IMG/VR virus record: IMGVR_UViG_3300005820_000002
Span: 1-45,716 of that record
Reading direction: 5' to 3' (one strand)
DNA: 45,716 nucleotides
Source of the DNA: a virus
The translations under genes and the position numbers were made by a program. Below the pieces are notes generated by a model that saw nothing but the letters and a program-made list of their open reading frames with translations, was not told the DNA's origin and did no database searches. Shown one piece after another: positions 7,123 to 15,511 of the stretch (the stretch's first letter is position 1; the number at the start of each line of letters is the position of its first letter).

Positions 7123-8114
7123 AATGGGAAAAGTGCAAGATTCCATGCCCGAAATGTGGGCAAGAAATATATACGAAAAGTGTCCCTTACAATGACAACT
7201 CAAATGGTGTGTATGTCAAATGTGGATGCGGAAACCAGGGGCCGTTTATCGAATGGGGATGGGTTGACCCGGGAATTTGCTTGAGAAAAAAGGAGGAGAG
7301 CACATTGAAAAGAAAGCAAACCCCACATTACTTGGCAATTTCTGAAATTGAAGAATGGGAAAATCGGTTGAACAATAGAACGATAAGCAAGAATTTGCTT
7401 TCATTTATAGAATCAAAAGATTTCGATAACAATTATCTGATGCTGATTTATAAATCTTTTCGTGAAAATACGGTAATAATAAGAGTGAGTAATGGGTATA
7501 AAACATATTTATATGCCGGCTATGACCATATTTTTATAGAGGGGATTGAAATATTGAAATCGGAATGCAAAGAAGGGCAAAAATGCCCTTTTTTTAAGGA
7601 ATTCGTGAAGAATGCATTAGATGTCGAGATCATACGTGATGGCGGCTATTGGTCATTCAGGACGAAGACAAAAAGGGATTATTGGCAAAACAGGAATTTT
7701 GAATTAAGAAATGAAGATGGTAGCAAGTTCTGTCAGGGGTTGATTGTTTTTTGCCCACCAAGAGGCTGGCCAGAATTCGGGGAATTGAGGTTTTTTATAG
7801 AAAATCATTGGCCGGCTATTTTCAAAGACATTGTTTTGGATGAGATTGCTGAAAGGAATGTGCTGCTGAGAAAATCAGGAGGGAACGACAATGGAATCTT
7901 TTCCCTTCCTGAATTCGATTGCTGCCGCCCACGTTTCGTCAATGCGATTCAGCAATTTTGGCAATTGTATGAATCCGAAACGATAAGCGAAAAGATAGTA
8001 ACTGAGTTAGTTGAAGAAAAAATAATTGAAATAAAAAATTATTGTAAAAGGCTATATGAGATGTTAAGCCAGGTCTATCCATGTGCATACCATCGAAAAA
8101 TAAAGCCAAAATAG
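7119..8114 (+). CDS. Hypothetical protein with N-terminal zinc ribbon, 331 aa
   Basis: Starts in an ATGA overlap. Residues 8-42 hold CPKCGQ and CGCGNQGPF, a zinc ribbon. The remaining 270 residues are alpha/beta and unrecognised. An AAAGGAGGA plus TTG start at 7305 in the same frame would give a shorter product without the ribbon. Further cysteines (CKEGQKCPF, DCCRPRF) may bind metal. Function unknown. Confidence 0.6.
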   Translation: MKWEKCKIPCPKCGQEIYTKSVPYNDNSNGVYVKCGCGNQGPFIEWGWVDPGICLRKKEESTLKRKQTPHYLAISEIEEWENRLNNRTISKNLLSFIESKDFDNNYLMLIYKSFRENTVIIRVSNGYKTYLYAGYDHIFIEGIEILKSECKEGQKCPFFKEFVKNALDVEIIRDGGYWSFRTKTKRDYWQNRNFELRNEDGSKFCQGLIVFCPPRGWPEFGELRFFIENHWPAIFKDIVLDEIAERNVLLRKSGGNDNGIFSLPEFDCCRPRFVNAIQQFWQLYESETISEKIVTELVEEKIIEIKNYCKRLYEMLSQVYPCAYHRKIKPK

Positions 8115-8124
8115 GAGAAAACAA

Positions 8125-8373
8125 ATGTCTTTAGAAAAAATTGTGTCTTTAGAAAAAATCGATAAAACAATGAAGAAGCTAGACGAATTTGCTGTAAGGG
8201 CGCTGCCGATAATTATTGAATATCTCAAAGCGACGGCACCCGAAAAAAGAAGGCGGACAAACCAATGGACATTGAGCAATATAGCGGCGATGTCGTATAC
8301 CCTGGCTGAAGAAATGCTAGAGAACAGCCAATTGAAACGAAACAAATTGATTGAAAGATGGGTTGAAAGTTGA
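8125..8373 (+). CDS. Hypothetical helical protein, 82 aa
   Basis: Opens with a direct repeat of SLEKI (residues 2-6 and 8-12) and is predicted fully helical. AGGAGAAAAC precedes the start. It is the last gene before the packaging module and its 3' end contains the -35 box of the next promoter. Confidence 0.6.
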   Translation: MSLEKIVSLEKIDKTMKKLDEFAVRALPIIIEYLKATAPEKRRRTNQWTLSNIAAMSYTLAEEMLENSQLKRNKLIERWVES

Positions 8374-8398
8374 AAAATTCATGAATTGGTATTATACT
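8370..8398 (+). promoter_or_regulatory. Sigma70-type promoter for packaging module
   Basis: TTGAAA (8370-8375), 17-base spacer, TATACT (8393-8398). The predicted transcription start falls at about 8405, exactly the ATG of the small terminase, which has no Shine-Dalgarno: a leaderless mRNA candidate. Confidence 0.6.
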
Positions 8399-8404
8399 TA
8401 AGAT

Positions 8405-8911
8405 ATGAAAAAGAACAGCAGGAAGAAACCAGAAAAAGCAACGGAAAAGCCAAAGGAGAAAAAGAGGGGGGGCAGGCCCACAAAGTATAGCGAAGTCGAT
8501 CTCGAAATGGTAACGAAGCTTGCAAAGTTAGGGCTAATTGATACAGAAATCGCGGACGTATTAGGCATAGCTGAATCCACATTGAACTTGTATAAGCTGA
8601 AATATCCGGAATTTTCGGAGTCCTTAAAAAATGGTAAAATGTATGCCGACGCACATTTGATTGACAGACTGTACCAGCGGGCATATGGATATGAGCACCC
8701 GGAGGAGAAGATATTTTGCCACGAAGGAGATATAATAAGAGCCGAGACCACAAAGCATTACCCCCCATCAGAAATGGCATTGATGTATTGGTTCAACAAT
8801 CGGCTTCCGCGCCTTTGGAGAAATAAGCGGGAGTTTGAAGACGTAACCGAAAACAAACCCAAAACGATAATTATCAAAAGGGCAAAGAAGGAAGAAAAGG
8901 AGGACGAATGA
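8405..8911 (+). CDS. terS: Terminase small subunit
   Basis: 168 residues. Lys-rich arm (MKKNSRKKPEKATEKPKEKK), then GGRPTKYSEVDLEMVTKLAKLG and a helix-turn-helix (DTEIADVLGIAESTLNLYK, about residues 58-76), the usual small-terminase order. It recognises phage DNA and delivers it to the large subunit. No ribosome binding site precedes the ATG; see the promoter at 8370-8398. Acidic/basic tail ends KRAKKEEKEDE. Confidence 0.85.
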   Translation: MKKNSRKKPEKATEKPKEKKRGGRPTKYSEVDLEMVTKLAKLGLIDTEIADVLGIAESTLNLYKLKYPEFSESLKNGKMYADAHLIDRLYQRAYGYEHPEEKIFCHEGDIIRAETTKHYPPSEMALMYWFNNRLPRLWRNKREFEDVTENKPKTIIIKRAKKEEKEDE

Positions 8912-9099
8912 AACAATTTGAATCTATGAAAGGATTTTATGTGCAAAATTGCCCATATTACAGGATGGGTAACCCCGGAATAACACCGTCGGGTTATGAT
9001 CAGCAGGAAGAGTTTGAAGCAGCAACAAGAGCGACATCAGACGGGCGGTGCCGGTGCATTATGTTGGTAGACGAGTTAGCGAAGGTGACAAATGAGTGA
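8908..9099 (+). CDS. Hypothetical protein, 63 aa
   Basis: ATGA overlap with terS. Small, with NCPYYRMGNPGITPSG and a later GRCRCIMLVDE. Inserted between the two terminase genes; no family recognised. Confidence 0.6.
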   Translation: MKQFESMKGFYVQNCPYYRMGNPGITPSGYDQQEEFEAATRATSDGRCRCIMLVDELAKVTNE

Positions 9100-9316
9100 A
9101 CATGCCAATTATAGTTATTCGGTCCCATTTGAGAAAGATTTTTGCCAGGCTTGCGGCAGGGGAATGTACATCATAATGAATGCCAAAGCTACGCTTCCAA
9201 TAGAATTGAGATCACTATTTAGATTCGGAGTTATTACCGCAGATGACAATAGGGCTTGCCTGGATTGCCTGGACAAAATGGGTATAGATTGGATAGGTGA
9301 CAGTGGGTATGATTGA
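9092..9316 (+). CDS. Small zinc-ribbon protein
   Basis: 74 residues overlapping its neighbours on both sides. CQACGRGM and CLDCLDKMGI form a two-pair zinc ribbon. It lies between the terminase genes, so it may assist packaging, but that is position only. Confidence 0.65.
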   Translation: MSEHANYSYSVPFEKDFCQACGRGMYIIMNAKATLPIELRSLFRFGVITADDNRACLDCLDKMGIDWIGDSGYD

Positions 9317-10679
9317 AACGGAACCCGACATTGAAATAGAACCGCTTCCGCACCAACAGGAATTTGACGACGCTATATTCCTGGACAACTACCGCTATGC
9401 CTGCTTATGCACCGGGCTTGGCGGTGGTAAAACATATTGGGGGGCAGTCATGGCGGCCTCGGCAGCATTGAATTACGATGCACCCGGATGTATCATCTCA
9501 CCAGACTACACAATGATGACAGACAGCACGCTTGAGGGCGCGTTTGCGGCATTCGATGATATGGGTCTGGAATATAATATTATTTTTAGCGGCAGAAAAA
9601 AATATCTAATTCTTGAGGGCCGGAAGATTTATTTACGTTCTCAAAAATATCACCGGCAAATACGAGGACTTCCAAAATTGGGCTGGATTTGGATAGACGA
9701 AACAAGCCCCGACCTCCACAAGGCGATGCGGAATGCCATAGGAAGAATAAGGAGGCGGAAGGGCGATACCACTTCAGAGAATTGGCCAATGAAAATGTGG
9801 ATAACCACGACCCCCAACGGCATGGATTACTTGTACGACTTTTTTGTTAACGAGCCAAAAGAAAACCCCCTTCTTGAAAAAGAGCGATGGATAATGCACG
9901 GGATTGATTCGGGTGATAACATCCACCTTGACGACCTGTACCTCCAGCACCTGGCAAGTGATTTCGCCGGCAAATGGAAACTACAAGAAAAGGGCGGACA
10001 ATTCGTGCAAATGGAAGGTGCGGTATGGGAACCGTATGTATCGGAACCCTTGATACTCACTGTCAACGGAAAGAAAAAATTCCAATACCCGATTGACCTG
10101 GCAATAGACTTCGGACGCCTGCGTCCCGCCGTGCTATTCATTACGAAATTATACGACATGAGACAGCAGAAACAGATAGATTTCATATTTGATGCGCTCA
10201 TGCCACAAGACATCCTGGTAAGCGATTTGATACAGAAAACATTGGACAGATTAGAAGTTGAATGGGGATTCGAGAACCCGGAGAAGGCCGTTTCTGTAAT
10301 ATACGGCGACCCGGCAGGCGATTCAAAGAATCCGCAAGAGTATATATCGGAGTTTGTGAAGTTTAAGAATGCCTTCGATGGGTGCCAAATCATGTATTCC
10401 CACCAAACGGAATTCAGGTCGATAGAGAAAGGAATTCAGAAGGTAGACAATCTTTTCCGAAAGAAGGAGCTAGCAATAGCCAGTTATCTCAACAAGAAAA
10501 ACACCGGCGATTATACCGACGTGGTGACGGCTTTGACTTGCTTGCGATACCCGGAGATTAAGCCGGGGGTGACAATCAGAAATGTGTACTATAAGGATGG
10601 AACATTTGACCATCCAGCGGACGCCTGTCGATATCGGGCGGTGTTTCAAATTCTAGAGAGCCAAAGGGAGGCATCATAA
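9309..10679 (+). CDS. terL: Terminase large subunit
   Basis: 456 residues from ATG 9309 (AGGTGA nine bases upstream; GTG 9297 is an alternative). ATPase: Walker A TGLGGGKT (35-42), Walker B WIWIDE (126-131). Nuclease: AIDFGR with D267, YGDPAGDS with D334, and HPADACRY with D438, the three RNase H-like acidic positions. It translocates DNA into the prohead through the portal and cuts it. Overlaps the portal start by TAATG. Confidence 0.95.
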   Translation: MIETEPDIEIEPLPHQQEFDDAIFLDNYRYACLCTGLGGGKTYWGAVMAASAALNYDAPGCIISPDYTMMTDSTLEGAFAAFDDMGLEYNIIFSGRKKYLILEGRKIYLRSQKYHRQIRGLPKLGWIWIDETSPDLHKAMRNAIGRIRRRKGDTTSENWPMKMWITTTPNGMDYLYDFFVNEPKENPLLEKERWIMHGIDSGDNIHLDDLYLQHLASDFAGKWKLQEKGGQFVQMEGAVWEPYVSEPLILTVNGKKKFQYPIDLAIDFGRLRPAVLFITKLYDMRQQKQIDFIFDALMPQDILVSDLIQKTLDRLEVEWGFENPEKAVSVIYGDPAGDSKNPQEYISEFVKFKNAFDGCQIMYSHQTEFRSIEKGIQKVDNLFRKKELAIASYLNKKNTGDYTDVVTALTCLRYPEIKPGVTIRNVYYKDGTFDHPADACRYRAVFQILESQREAS

Positions 10680-12202
10680 TGGCAAAAAAGAAGAATTACA
10701 GCCCTGGTATTTCGGACCGGATCGCGCAAAAGTTTGTGTTCGATTCTTACGTCAAGAGCCTCGACGAATACCAGCAGCAAGACATCAGAAGGGTGTCTCT
10801 GCGCCTATCGATGTATTACAACAATTGGGCAGAGGCACTTCAGGCATACATTGAACTGGTAGTGGCGGATACCTCAGCAAGAAAAGACCTGACATATATT
10901 AAGGACACGACGGCCAACGTCGTGAAGGAATGCATTAACAAAACTAGCATGCTGTACAACGATAAGCCGCAACGGACATTCATGATTGGAAGGGGCAAAA
11001 CGGACGATGTAGCAGAGGATGTGTACAAGCGTTTGAAGCTGTGGAAATTCGGAAAACAGGTAAACCGGATGTACAACCTATTGTACGATGTGCTTGTCCT
11101 GGTAGACTGGGACAGTGAGAAAAAGCTACCTTACTTCCGAAAGCTTAACCGGGCAAATTGCGGTGTAGTGATAGACCGATTTTTCCCAGACAGGATAAAA
11201 AAATTAATTATATATGCTGAAACCGACACAGAAACCGAGGCGAAGGAACAATACCGGGACGATTATGCAAAGTTAGGACAATACAAAATTATATGGACCC
11301 CCGATGAACATTATATTGAATTACTAAGCGGGGAAAGGATGACCGTTCCGGGGCGATCAAAGAAGGGGGACTTCAAAAATTACTACGGTATTATCCCGGT
11401 TGTCCAGATGCACAAAGAGCCTATAGACGGCCTGTTTTGGAACACGTGCAGCGGGGGTGAGTTGACAGACCTGATGCTGCATATAGGGCTGAAAAACAGC
11501 CTTGATTCTTTTGCGTATGTGTGGAATTCCTTCAAAATGATTGTTCTAACGGGTGAAGAAAGCCTTGTGAAGGGGGGATGGCCGGACACAATGAACCTGT
11601 CACCGTCAGCAATAAACAAATTCAGCACAGTGGGTGGTACCGGAAAAATAGATGTGCTTGACCTCATGAATAATTTTGAGATGCTTGAAAACTACAAAGA
11701 CGCGATGAAAAAGAACGTCTTTGACCTGTACGGGGTTAGGGTCGAGTCCCATGCTGTGCAATCGGCACAAAGCGGAATAAGCCTGAAAATCAAAAACGTG
11801 AATATGGCGGAGATAAGAAAAGAACAGGAGCCCGACTTCATTGAATATGAAACGGATATATTTGGTATTATTCGGACCGTTTGGAACTACTGGAATAGCA
11901 ATGATAAGATATCGGAAGAGACCAAGATGGAGACGTGTTTCGTGGAGTCGGAGGTTTTCATTTCTAGGCATGATAAACTAAAATATTATTGGGATTTATA
12001 CGAAAAAGGTTTAAAAACCGGGGCTGAAGTGTATATGGCGTTCAATCCGACGGTGACCGAAACGGACGAAGCGGAGGCCAAGTTTTTAGAAAATGTAGAA
12101 AAATTCAAAAAGCTTTTCGGTGAGCCTTCATTCACCCAGGGACCGGGTGCGGAAGGCGATGGGGCTGGCATGGAGGACCTGGATGAAGACGAAGCGGAAT
12201 AA
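10679..12202 (+). CDS. Portal protein
   Basis: 507 residues directly after terL. It has SPP1-type portal features: a conserved helical core with YDVLVLVDWDSEKKLPYFRKL, VQMHKEPIDGLFWNTCSGG, a long helix region ending MAEIRKEQEPDFIEYE, and an acidic tail (DLDEDEAE). It forms the dodecameric DNA gate at one capsid vertex. Confidence 0.88.
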   Translation: MAKKKNYSPGISDRIAQKFVFDSYVKSLDEYQQQDIRRVSLRLSMYYNNWAEALQAYIELVVADTSARKDLTYIKDTTANVVKECINKTSMLYNDKPQRTFMIGRGKTDDVAEDVYKRLKLWKFGKQVNRMYNLLYDVLVLVDWDSEKKLPYFRKLNRANCGVVIDRFFPDRIKKLIIYAETDTETEAKEQYRDDYAKLGQYKIIWTPDEHYIELLSGERMTVPGRSKKGDFKNYYGIIPVVQMHKEPIDGLFWNTCSGGELTDLMLHIGLKNSLDSFAYVWNSFKMIVLTGEESLVKGGWPDTMNLSPSAINKFSTVGGTGKIDVLDLMNNFEMLENYKDAMKKNVFDLYGVRVESHAVQSAQSGISLKIKNVNMAEIRKEQEPDFIEYETDIFGIIRTVWNYWNSNDKISEETKMETCFVESEVFISRHDKLKYYWDLYEKGLKTGAEVYMAFNPTVTETDEAEAKFLENVEKFKKLFGEPSFTQGPGAEGDGAGMEDLDEDEAE

Positions 12203-12221
12203 TATCATTTTGATTCTCCTG

Positions 12222-12269
12222 CCGGGCGGCGGCGTGTCATCCCTGACACTTCCTGTAGTCGCCGTCCGG
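12222..12269 (+). promoter_or_regulatory. Nested hairpin in portal-minor head gap
   Basis: Outer stem CCGGGCGGCG (12222-12231) pairs with CGCCGTCCGG (12260-12269) with one G-U. Inside it GTGTCA (12234-12239) pairs perfectly with TGACAC (12244-12249) around TCCC. No U-tract follows, so a terminator is unlikely; it sits 20 bases before the next start. Confidence 0.6.
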
Positions 12270-12289
12270 TTTGGGGCATGAGGTGAAAA

Positions 12290-12838
12290 ATGAAAACTAC
12301 ATCACGCGAATACCTCCTGGAAGTGAAAGGAAAGGAGGACGCCGCCCTTCGGAAAATTGGCAATCCGGAAATGTATGAGTTGAAATTCAACCGGCGGAAA
12401 AAGGCAAAGTCCATCTTGTATGAAAAAATCAAATCGACCCTTGATGATGCGTTCATGTTTGGGGTGAGGTTCGGAAAGCTCATTGCAGCAAAGGTGAAAG
12501 AAATCGAATCCCGCTTAACCGAAGAGGAAATGAAAAAATATATCAAAAAGGACACCCAGAAAGCAAAGCCAGCAAAATACCGGTTGAATCGGCTCCTGGT
12601 TTTCAACAACGCCATGGCGGAGATCGAAGTTGAGCGGCAGCGGTTCTTTGCGCTATATGACTTGAAAGTGAATGCCTACCTTAAGGATGGGTACTCCCGG
12701 AACCAGAGCCGAACGAATATCGAGATCATGAAGCTTGAAAACCAGGTCATTAACCAGGTGCGGAAGATAGTAGAAAACCTGGTATTTCTCAACGCGCAAA
12801 TCGGGCAATTTGCCGGCATGAAAGCGGGGATGAAATAG
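12290..12838 (+). CDS. Minor head protein, N-terminal part (apparently split)
   Basis: 182 residues behind GAGGTGA. Long helical protein whose end (NLVFLNAQIGQFAGMKAG) reads like the helix that precedes the Cys motif in MuF/SPP1 gp7-type minor head proteins. That Cys motif is missing here but present in the protein at 14217. Position after the portal fits a minor head protein that connects portal and capsid. Confidence 0.55.
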   Translation: MKTTSREYLLEVKGKEDAALRKIGNPEMYELKFNRRKKAKSILYEKIKSTLDDAFMFGVRFGKLIAAKVKEIESRLTEEEMKKYIKKDTQKAKPAKYRLNRLLVFNNAMAEIEVERQRFFALYDLKVNAYLKDGYSRNQSRTNIEIMKLENQVINQVRKIVENLVFLNAQIGQFAGMKAGMK

Positions 12839-12842
12839 GGCA

Positions 12843-13607
12843 ATGAACATAGGGGTAATAATTCAAGCCAGTATCGGAAACGCAACAAAGACCATTGCCG
12901 GCGTCCCTACCATAAGGCGCTGTATAGAAGCGTGCTTCAAATTCCCTGTCAGGAAAGAAAACATCGTTCTGGCCGTTCCCTGGACCACTGAAAACAAAGC
13001 GTTCAAAAACCATTTGTGTTTCCCTGGGGGAAACATCAAGATACACTACGAGCATGAGGAAAACCTTATGCAGCGGATTTTTTTCGCGTGTCTAAATAAT
13101 GGCCTTGATGTCATTTTTCAAGTGAATGGTAATAATCCTGTCCCGTCCTGGGAAATAGCCACGGTCCTGCTGAAATCGCACCTTGAAACCGGGGCGGACT
13201 TCACGGAGGCGGAAAAATTCACCCTGGGTATCGGTTGCCAGGTGTGGAATGTGGAAGCCCTGGGAATTCTGAATAGCCTATTTCCAAACCCGAAATATTC
13301 GGAACACATGAGCGAATACACGAAAAACAATCCAGGGGCGTTCAACGTCAACCGGGTCAAACTGCCCCCGGAGTACATCACGGATCATCGATTGACAATC
13401 GATTACCCCGAAGATTTAAGAATGTTCAAGATGCTTTTTGCCAGGATAGCGGAATCTGATTTGATAGGCAAATTTGACGTTCACGACGTTTTCCAGATAC
13501 TTAATGATAACCCGGAGATAGCGGCGGTCAATTCACACCGGCTGCAGGCCATATTGGAGCCGGGGCTAATTGAAAAAATTAAACAGGATTCGAGAATAAA
13601 GAGGTAA
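12843..13607 (+). CDS. SpsF/NeuA-like cytidylyltransferase family protein
   Basis: 254 residues. The overall order matches SpsF-type CMP-sugar synthetases: beta-strand start (MNIGVIIQA), NLMQRIFFACLNNGLDVIFQ, VNGNNPV, EHMSEYTKNNPGAFNV, HRLTIDYPED (from residue 182), FDVHDVFQIL and NPEIAAVNSH. The usual nucleotide-gripping RMGSTRLPGK is replaced by SIGNATKTIAG, so activity may be altered. It would make CMP-activated sugars; in a phage this suggests virion or host glycan modification. It lies in an island between the two parts of the minor head gene. Confidence 0.72.
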   Translation: MNIGVIIQASIGNATKTIAGVPTIRRCIEACFKFPVRKENIVLAVPWTTENKAFKNHLCFPGGNIKIHYEHEENLMQRIFFACLNNGLDVIFQVNGNNPVPSWEIATVLLKSHLETGADFTEAEKFTLGIGCQVWNVEALGILNSLFPNPKYSEHMSEYTKNNPGAFNVNRVKLPPEYITDHRLTIDYPEDLRMFKMLFARIAESDLIGKFDVHDVFQILNDNPEIAAVNSHRLQAILEPGLIEKIKQDSRIKR

Positions 13608-13608
13608 A

Positions 13609-13761
13609 ATGAAAAAAGAAACAACGATAGCAATAGATAATGAAAATCTCGTGGCGGCTGTAAACGCTTACTTATTATCGGAAGGCGAAATAACAGAAGC
13701 GCAAAAAGTGAGCACGCAAAAGTCCATAGTGTCTATAGTGTTCATAATTGAGGATGTGTGA
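13609..13761 (+). CDS. Hypothetical protein, 50 aa
   Basis: Begins two bases after the previous stop with AGAGGTAA upstream. MKKETTIAIDNENLVAAVNAYLL opening, then two short beta-like stretches ending IVFIIEDV. No family recognised; part of the island that separates the minor head halves. Confidence 0.55.
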   Translation: MKKETTIAIDNENLVAAVNAYLLSEGEITEAQKVSTQKSIVSIVFIIEDV

Positions 13762-13783
13762 ATTATAAACAGGGAGGTAAACC

Positions 13784-13963
13784 ATGAATAAGATTAGATT
13801 GAACAAAGAAACGGTTGCTGTACTGAATAGGCGGGACGCAGAATTTTATGCTTATACTCTTTTCAGCACTACGGTTAATACTGTTGATTTTTGCTACAAT
13901 GAAGCCTACCACCATAGCTGCCGGCGGCCACCTTGTAAGGGTAGCTGCTGTAAAGAGTGTTGA
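13784..13963 (+). CDS. Lanthipeptide-like precursor (putative)
   Basis: 59 residues behind a strong AGGGAGGT. The N-terminus KIRLNKETVAVLN closely follows the leader signature (KLxLxKETIAxLN) of class I lanthipeptide precursors known mainly from Bacteroidota. The rest is a core-like region with several Ser/Thr (TLFSTTVNT) followed by six Cys (last segment CRRPPCKGSCCKEC). No dehydratase or cyclase is in the window, so maturation would need host enzymes. A zinc-binding micropeptide is the main alternative. Confidence 0.45.
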   Translation: MNKIRLNKETVAVLNRRDAEFYAYTLFSTTVNTVDFCYNEAYHHSCRRPPCKGSCCKEC

Positions 13964-13972
13964 GGAGGGAAA

Positions 13973-14239
13973 ATGGATATCTTGGAAATCAAGAATAAAA
14001 TAGAAGAGATAAAACAGTCGGTTAAGGATGGTGAGATATCTTACGCTCACTATCTCGAAGATACGTTGTTTTATGATTTTGTGGAATTTGCAGCAAAGGA
14101 AAATACAGAAACAGGAACGATAGCAAGAGAAATTCAAAAAGTGAAAGAAACAATATTTATGCGGGTCTGTGGTGAGCCTAGCATGATGGAAAAGAAAATT
14201 GAAAGTTATATAGAAGATGGAAAATTGGGAATTATATGA
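13973..14239 (+). CDS. Hypothetical helical protein, 88 aa
   Basis: Starts after GAGGAGGGAAA. Charged, helical throughout (MDILEIKNKIEEIKQSVKDGE) with no cysteine motif except MRVCGEP. It overlaps the next gene by 23 bases. No family recognised. Confidence 0.6.
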   Translation: MDILEIKNKIEEIKQSVKDGEISYAHYLEDTLFYDFVEFAAKENTETGTIAREIQKVKETIFMRVCGEPSMMEKKIESYIEDGKLGII

Positions 14240-14741
14240 GTATGATTGGGTTGACTCTGGCGATTCAAAGGTATGCCCTACATGTCGGCGGCGCGCCGCT
14301 GAACCTCCGAAACTTTTCAGGGATTGGGAAGCGACCCCTGGCGACGGGCAGTCTGAATGCGGCGGAAAATGCCGATGCCTACCTATGCCACACATAATTA
14401 CATCCCTTGATGAGTCTTTTGAGGGGGGGAAAACAATCCTGCTTGAATTAGGAAAGCAAACAAAACGGTTCCCTACATCCATCAAGTTCGAAGAGGCTGT
14501 GTACAGGCAAATTGATGACCTGGTGGGTGAATACGAATCCCTGTCCTCCATCTACTACAAGACCGGGGACTGGAACCTTCCGGAAGAATTCTACCGGCTC
14601 CACGGCGGGGATGAAAAGCGGGCTTTTGTCCGGAAGCTTATTAAGTGGGTCAAATCCGGGGAATTCCCGGAAAGCATAAAAAAAGACATCCTCCACACCA
14701 ACGACTGGTGGATGCAAGGGAAATTTCCAAAAAGGAGGTAA
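14217..14741 (+). CDS. Minor head protein, C-terminal part (MuF-like Cys motif)
   Basis: 174 residues, no Shine-Dalgarno, start inside the previous gene, so translation must be coupled. YEYDWVDSGDSKVCPTCRR then GGKCRCLP is the W-x-D...VC-x2-C...CRC motif that closes phage minor head proteins of the MuF/gp7 type. The normal helical N-terminal part is missing and is plausibly the separate product of 12290-12838. The tail after residue 60 is unrecognised. Confidence 0.6.
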   Translation: MENWELYEYDWVDSGDSKVCPTCRRRAAEPPKLFRDWEATPGDGQSECGGKCRCLPMPHIITSLDESFEGGKTILLELGKQTKRFPTSIKFEEAVYRQIDDLVGEYESLSSIYYKTGDWNLPEEFYRLHGGDEKRAFVRKLIKWVKSGEFPESIKKDILHTNDWWMQGKFPKRR

Positions 14742-14743
14742 AA

Positions 14744-14965
14744 ATGGATGCCCTAATCTCAATAATTGCATTATTTTTTATAATATGTTTTGGTTTAATG
14801 ATTTATATTTTTGGATATCGTTCTGAAAAAAAGGAATGGAATTATGGTGAATGTAATCTTTGTAATGGCAAATGGACACTATTTGGTAGGGACTCACAAG
14901 GTGGCAGGGGTTATTCTTGTGGGTGCAATCGGTATATATGGATTTCTTATCCAATTGATAGGTAA
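14744..14965 (+). CDS. Membrane-anchored zinc-ribbon protein, 73 aa
   Basis: Starts after AAGGAGGT. One transmembrane helix (residues about 4-24), then ECNLCNGKW and YSCGCNRYIW, a two-pair zinc ribbon facing one side of the membrane. No family recognised; inserted between head genes. Confidence 0.65.
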   Translation: MDALISIIALFFIICFGLMIYIFGYRSEKKEWNYGECNLCNGKWTLFGRDSQGGRGYSCGCNRYIWISYPIDR

Positions 14966-14968
14966 ATA

Positions 14969-15511
14969 ATGGCACCGCCGATTCTTGGCTATAAGCAGGA
15001 CTGGGGAATCCGACTGAAAGGATATGACAACACCGTGAAATTTTTGAAGGGGCTTGAAACGGAAATCGGTATAAACAGTCAACTTGCGGATCGGATGGGG
15101 AACGAAGCAATAGTAATGATCAAGGCGCAGGTTGCCAGGAATGAAGATATGGACGGGAAAAAGATGATCCAGTACTCCGCGAAGTATGCGAAACGGAAAA
15201 AGGTGGCTCCTGGCGCCGTGGACATGCAATCGACCTCGCAAATGTTGAAGTCAATCAGGTTTCATAAGCATTTCGAGCGAAACAGGACGGTTATCATTGT
15301 GTCGCCTACAGGGACAAAAAATCAAGTTAAAACCTGGGTCCATCATGTAGGTGCGATTTCAGGATTTCGGAAATACGGCCGCTTTCGTATGCCACAAAGA
15401 AAATGGTTTGGACTGCAACGGGCGAACCGGGATAGAATCAGGCATATGGGAATCAGGCAAATTGAAGACTACATTATAAGTGTAGCGGGCGGGCAGAGAA
15501 GATTGTTTTGA
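14969..15511 (+). CDS. Virion morphogenesis / tail completion protein
   Basis: 180 residues. The segment YSAKYAKRKKVAPGAVDMQSTSQMLKSIRF follows the pattern of Mu gpG/P2 gpS-type completion proteins (G...YS..YA..K, then D...S..ML.S). The C-terminus FRMPQRKWFGL is also typical. It is expected to join or cap tail and head. Its 3' end is overlapped by 43 bases by the opposing gene 15469-15852. Confidence 0.65.
   Translation: MAPPILGYKQDWGIRLKGYDNTVKFLKGLETEIGINSQLADRMGNEAIVMIKAQVARNEDMDGKKMIQYSAKYAKRKKVAPGAVDMQSTSQMLKSIRFHKHFERNRTVIIVSPTGTKNQVKTWVHHVGAISGFRKYGRFRMPQRKWFGLQRANRDRIRHMGIRQIEDYIISVAGGQRRLF

Noticed and set aside
13763-14551. 262-codon open frame on the minus strand
   Set aside because: No ribosome binding site; antisense to three genes with good signals; composition of a shadow frame.
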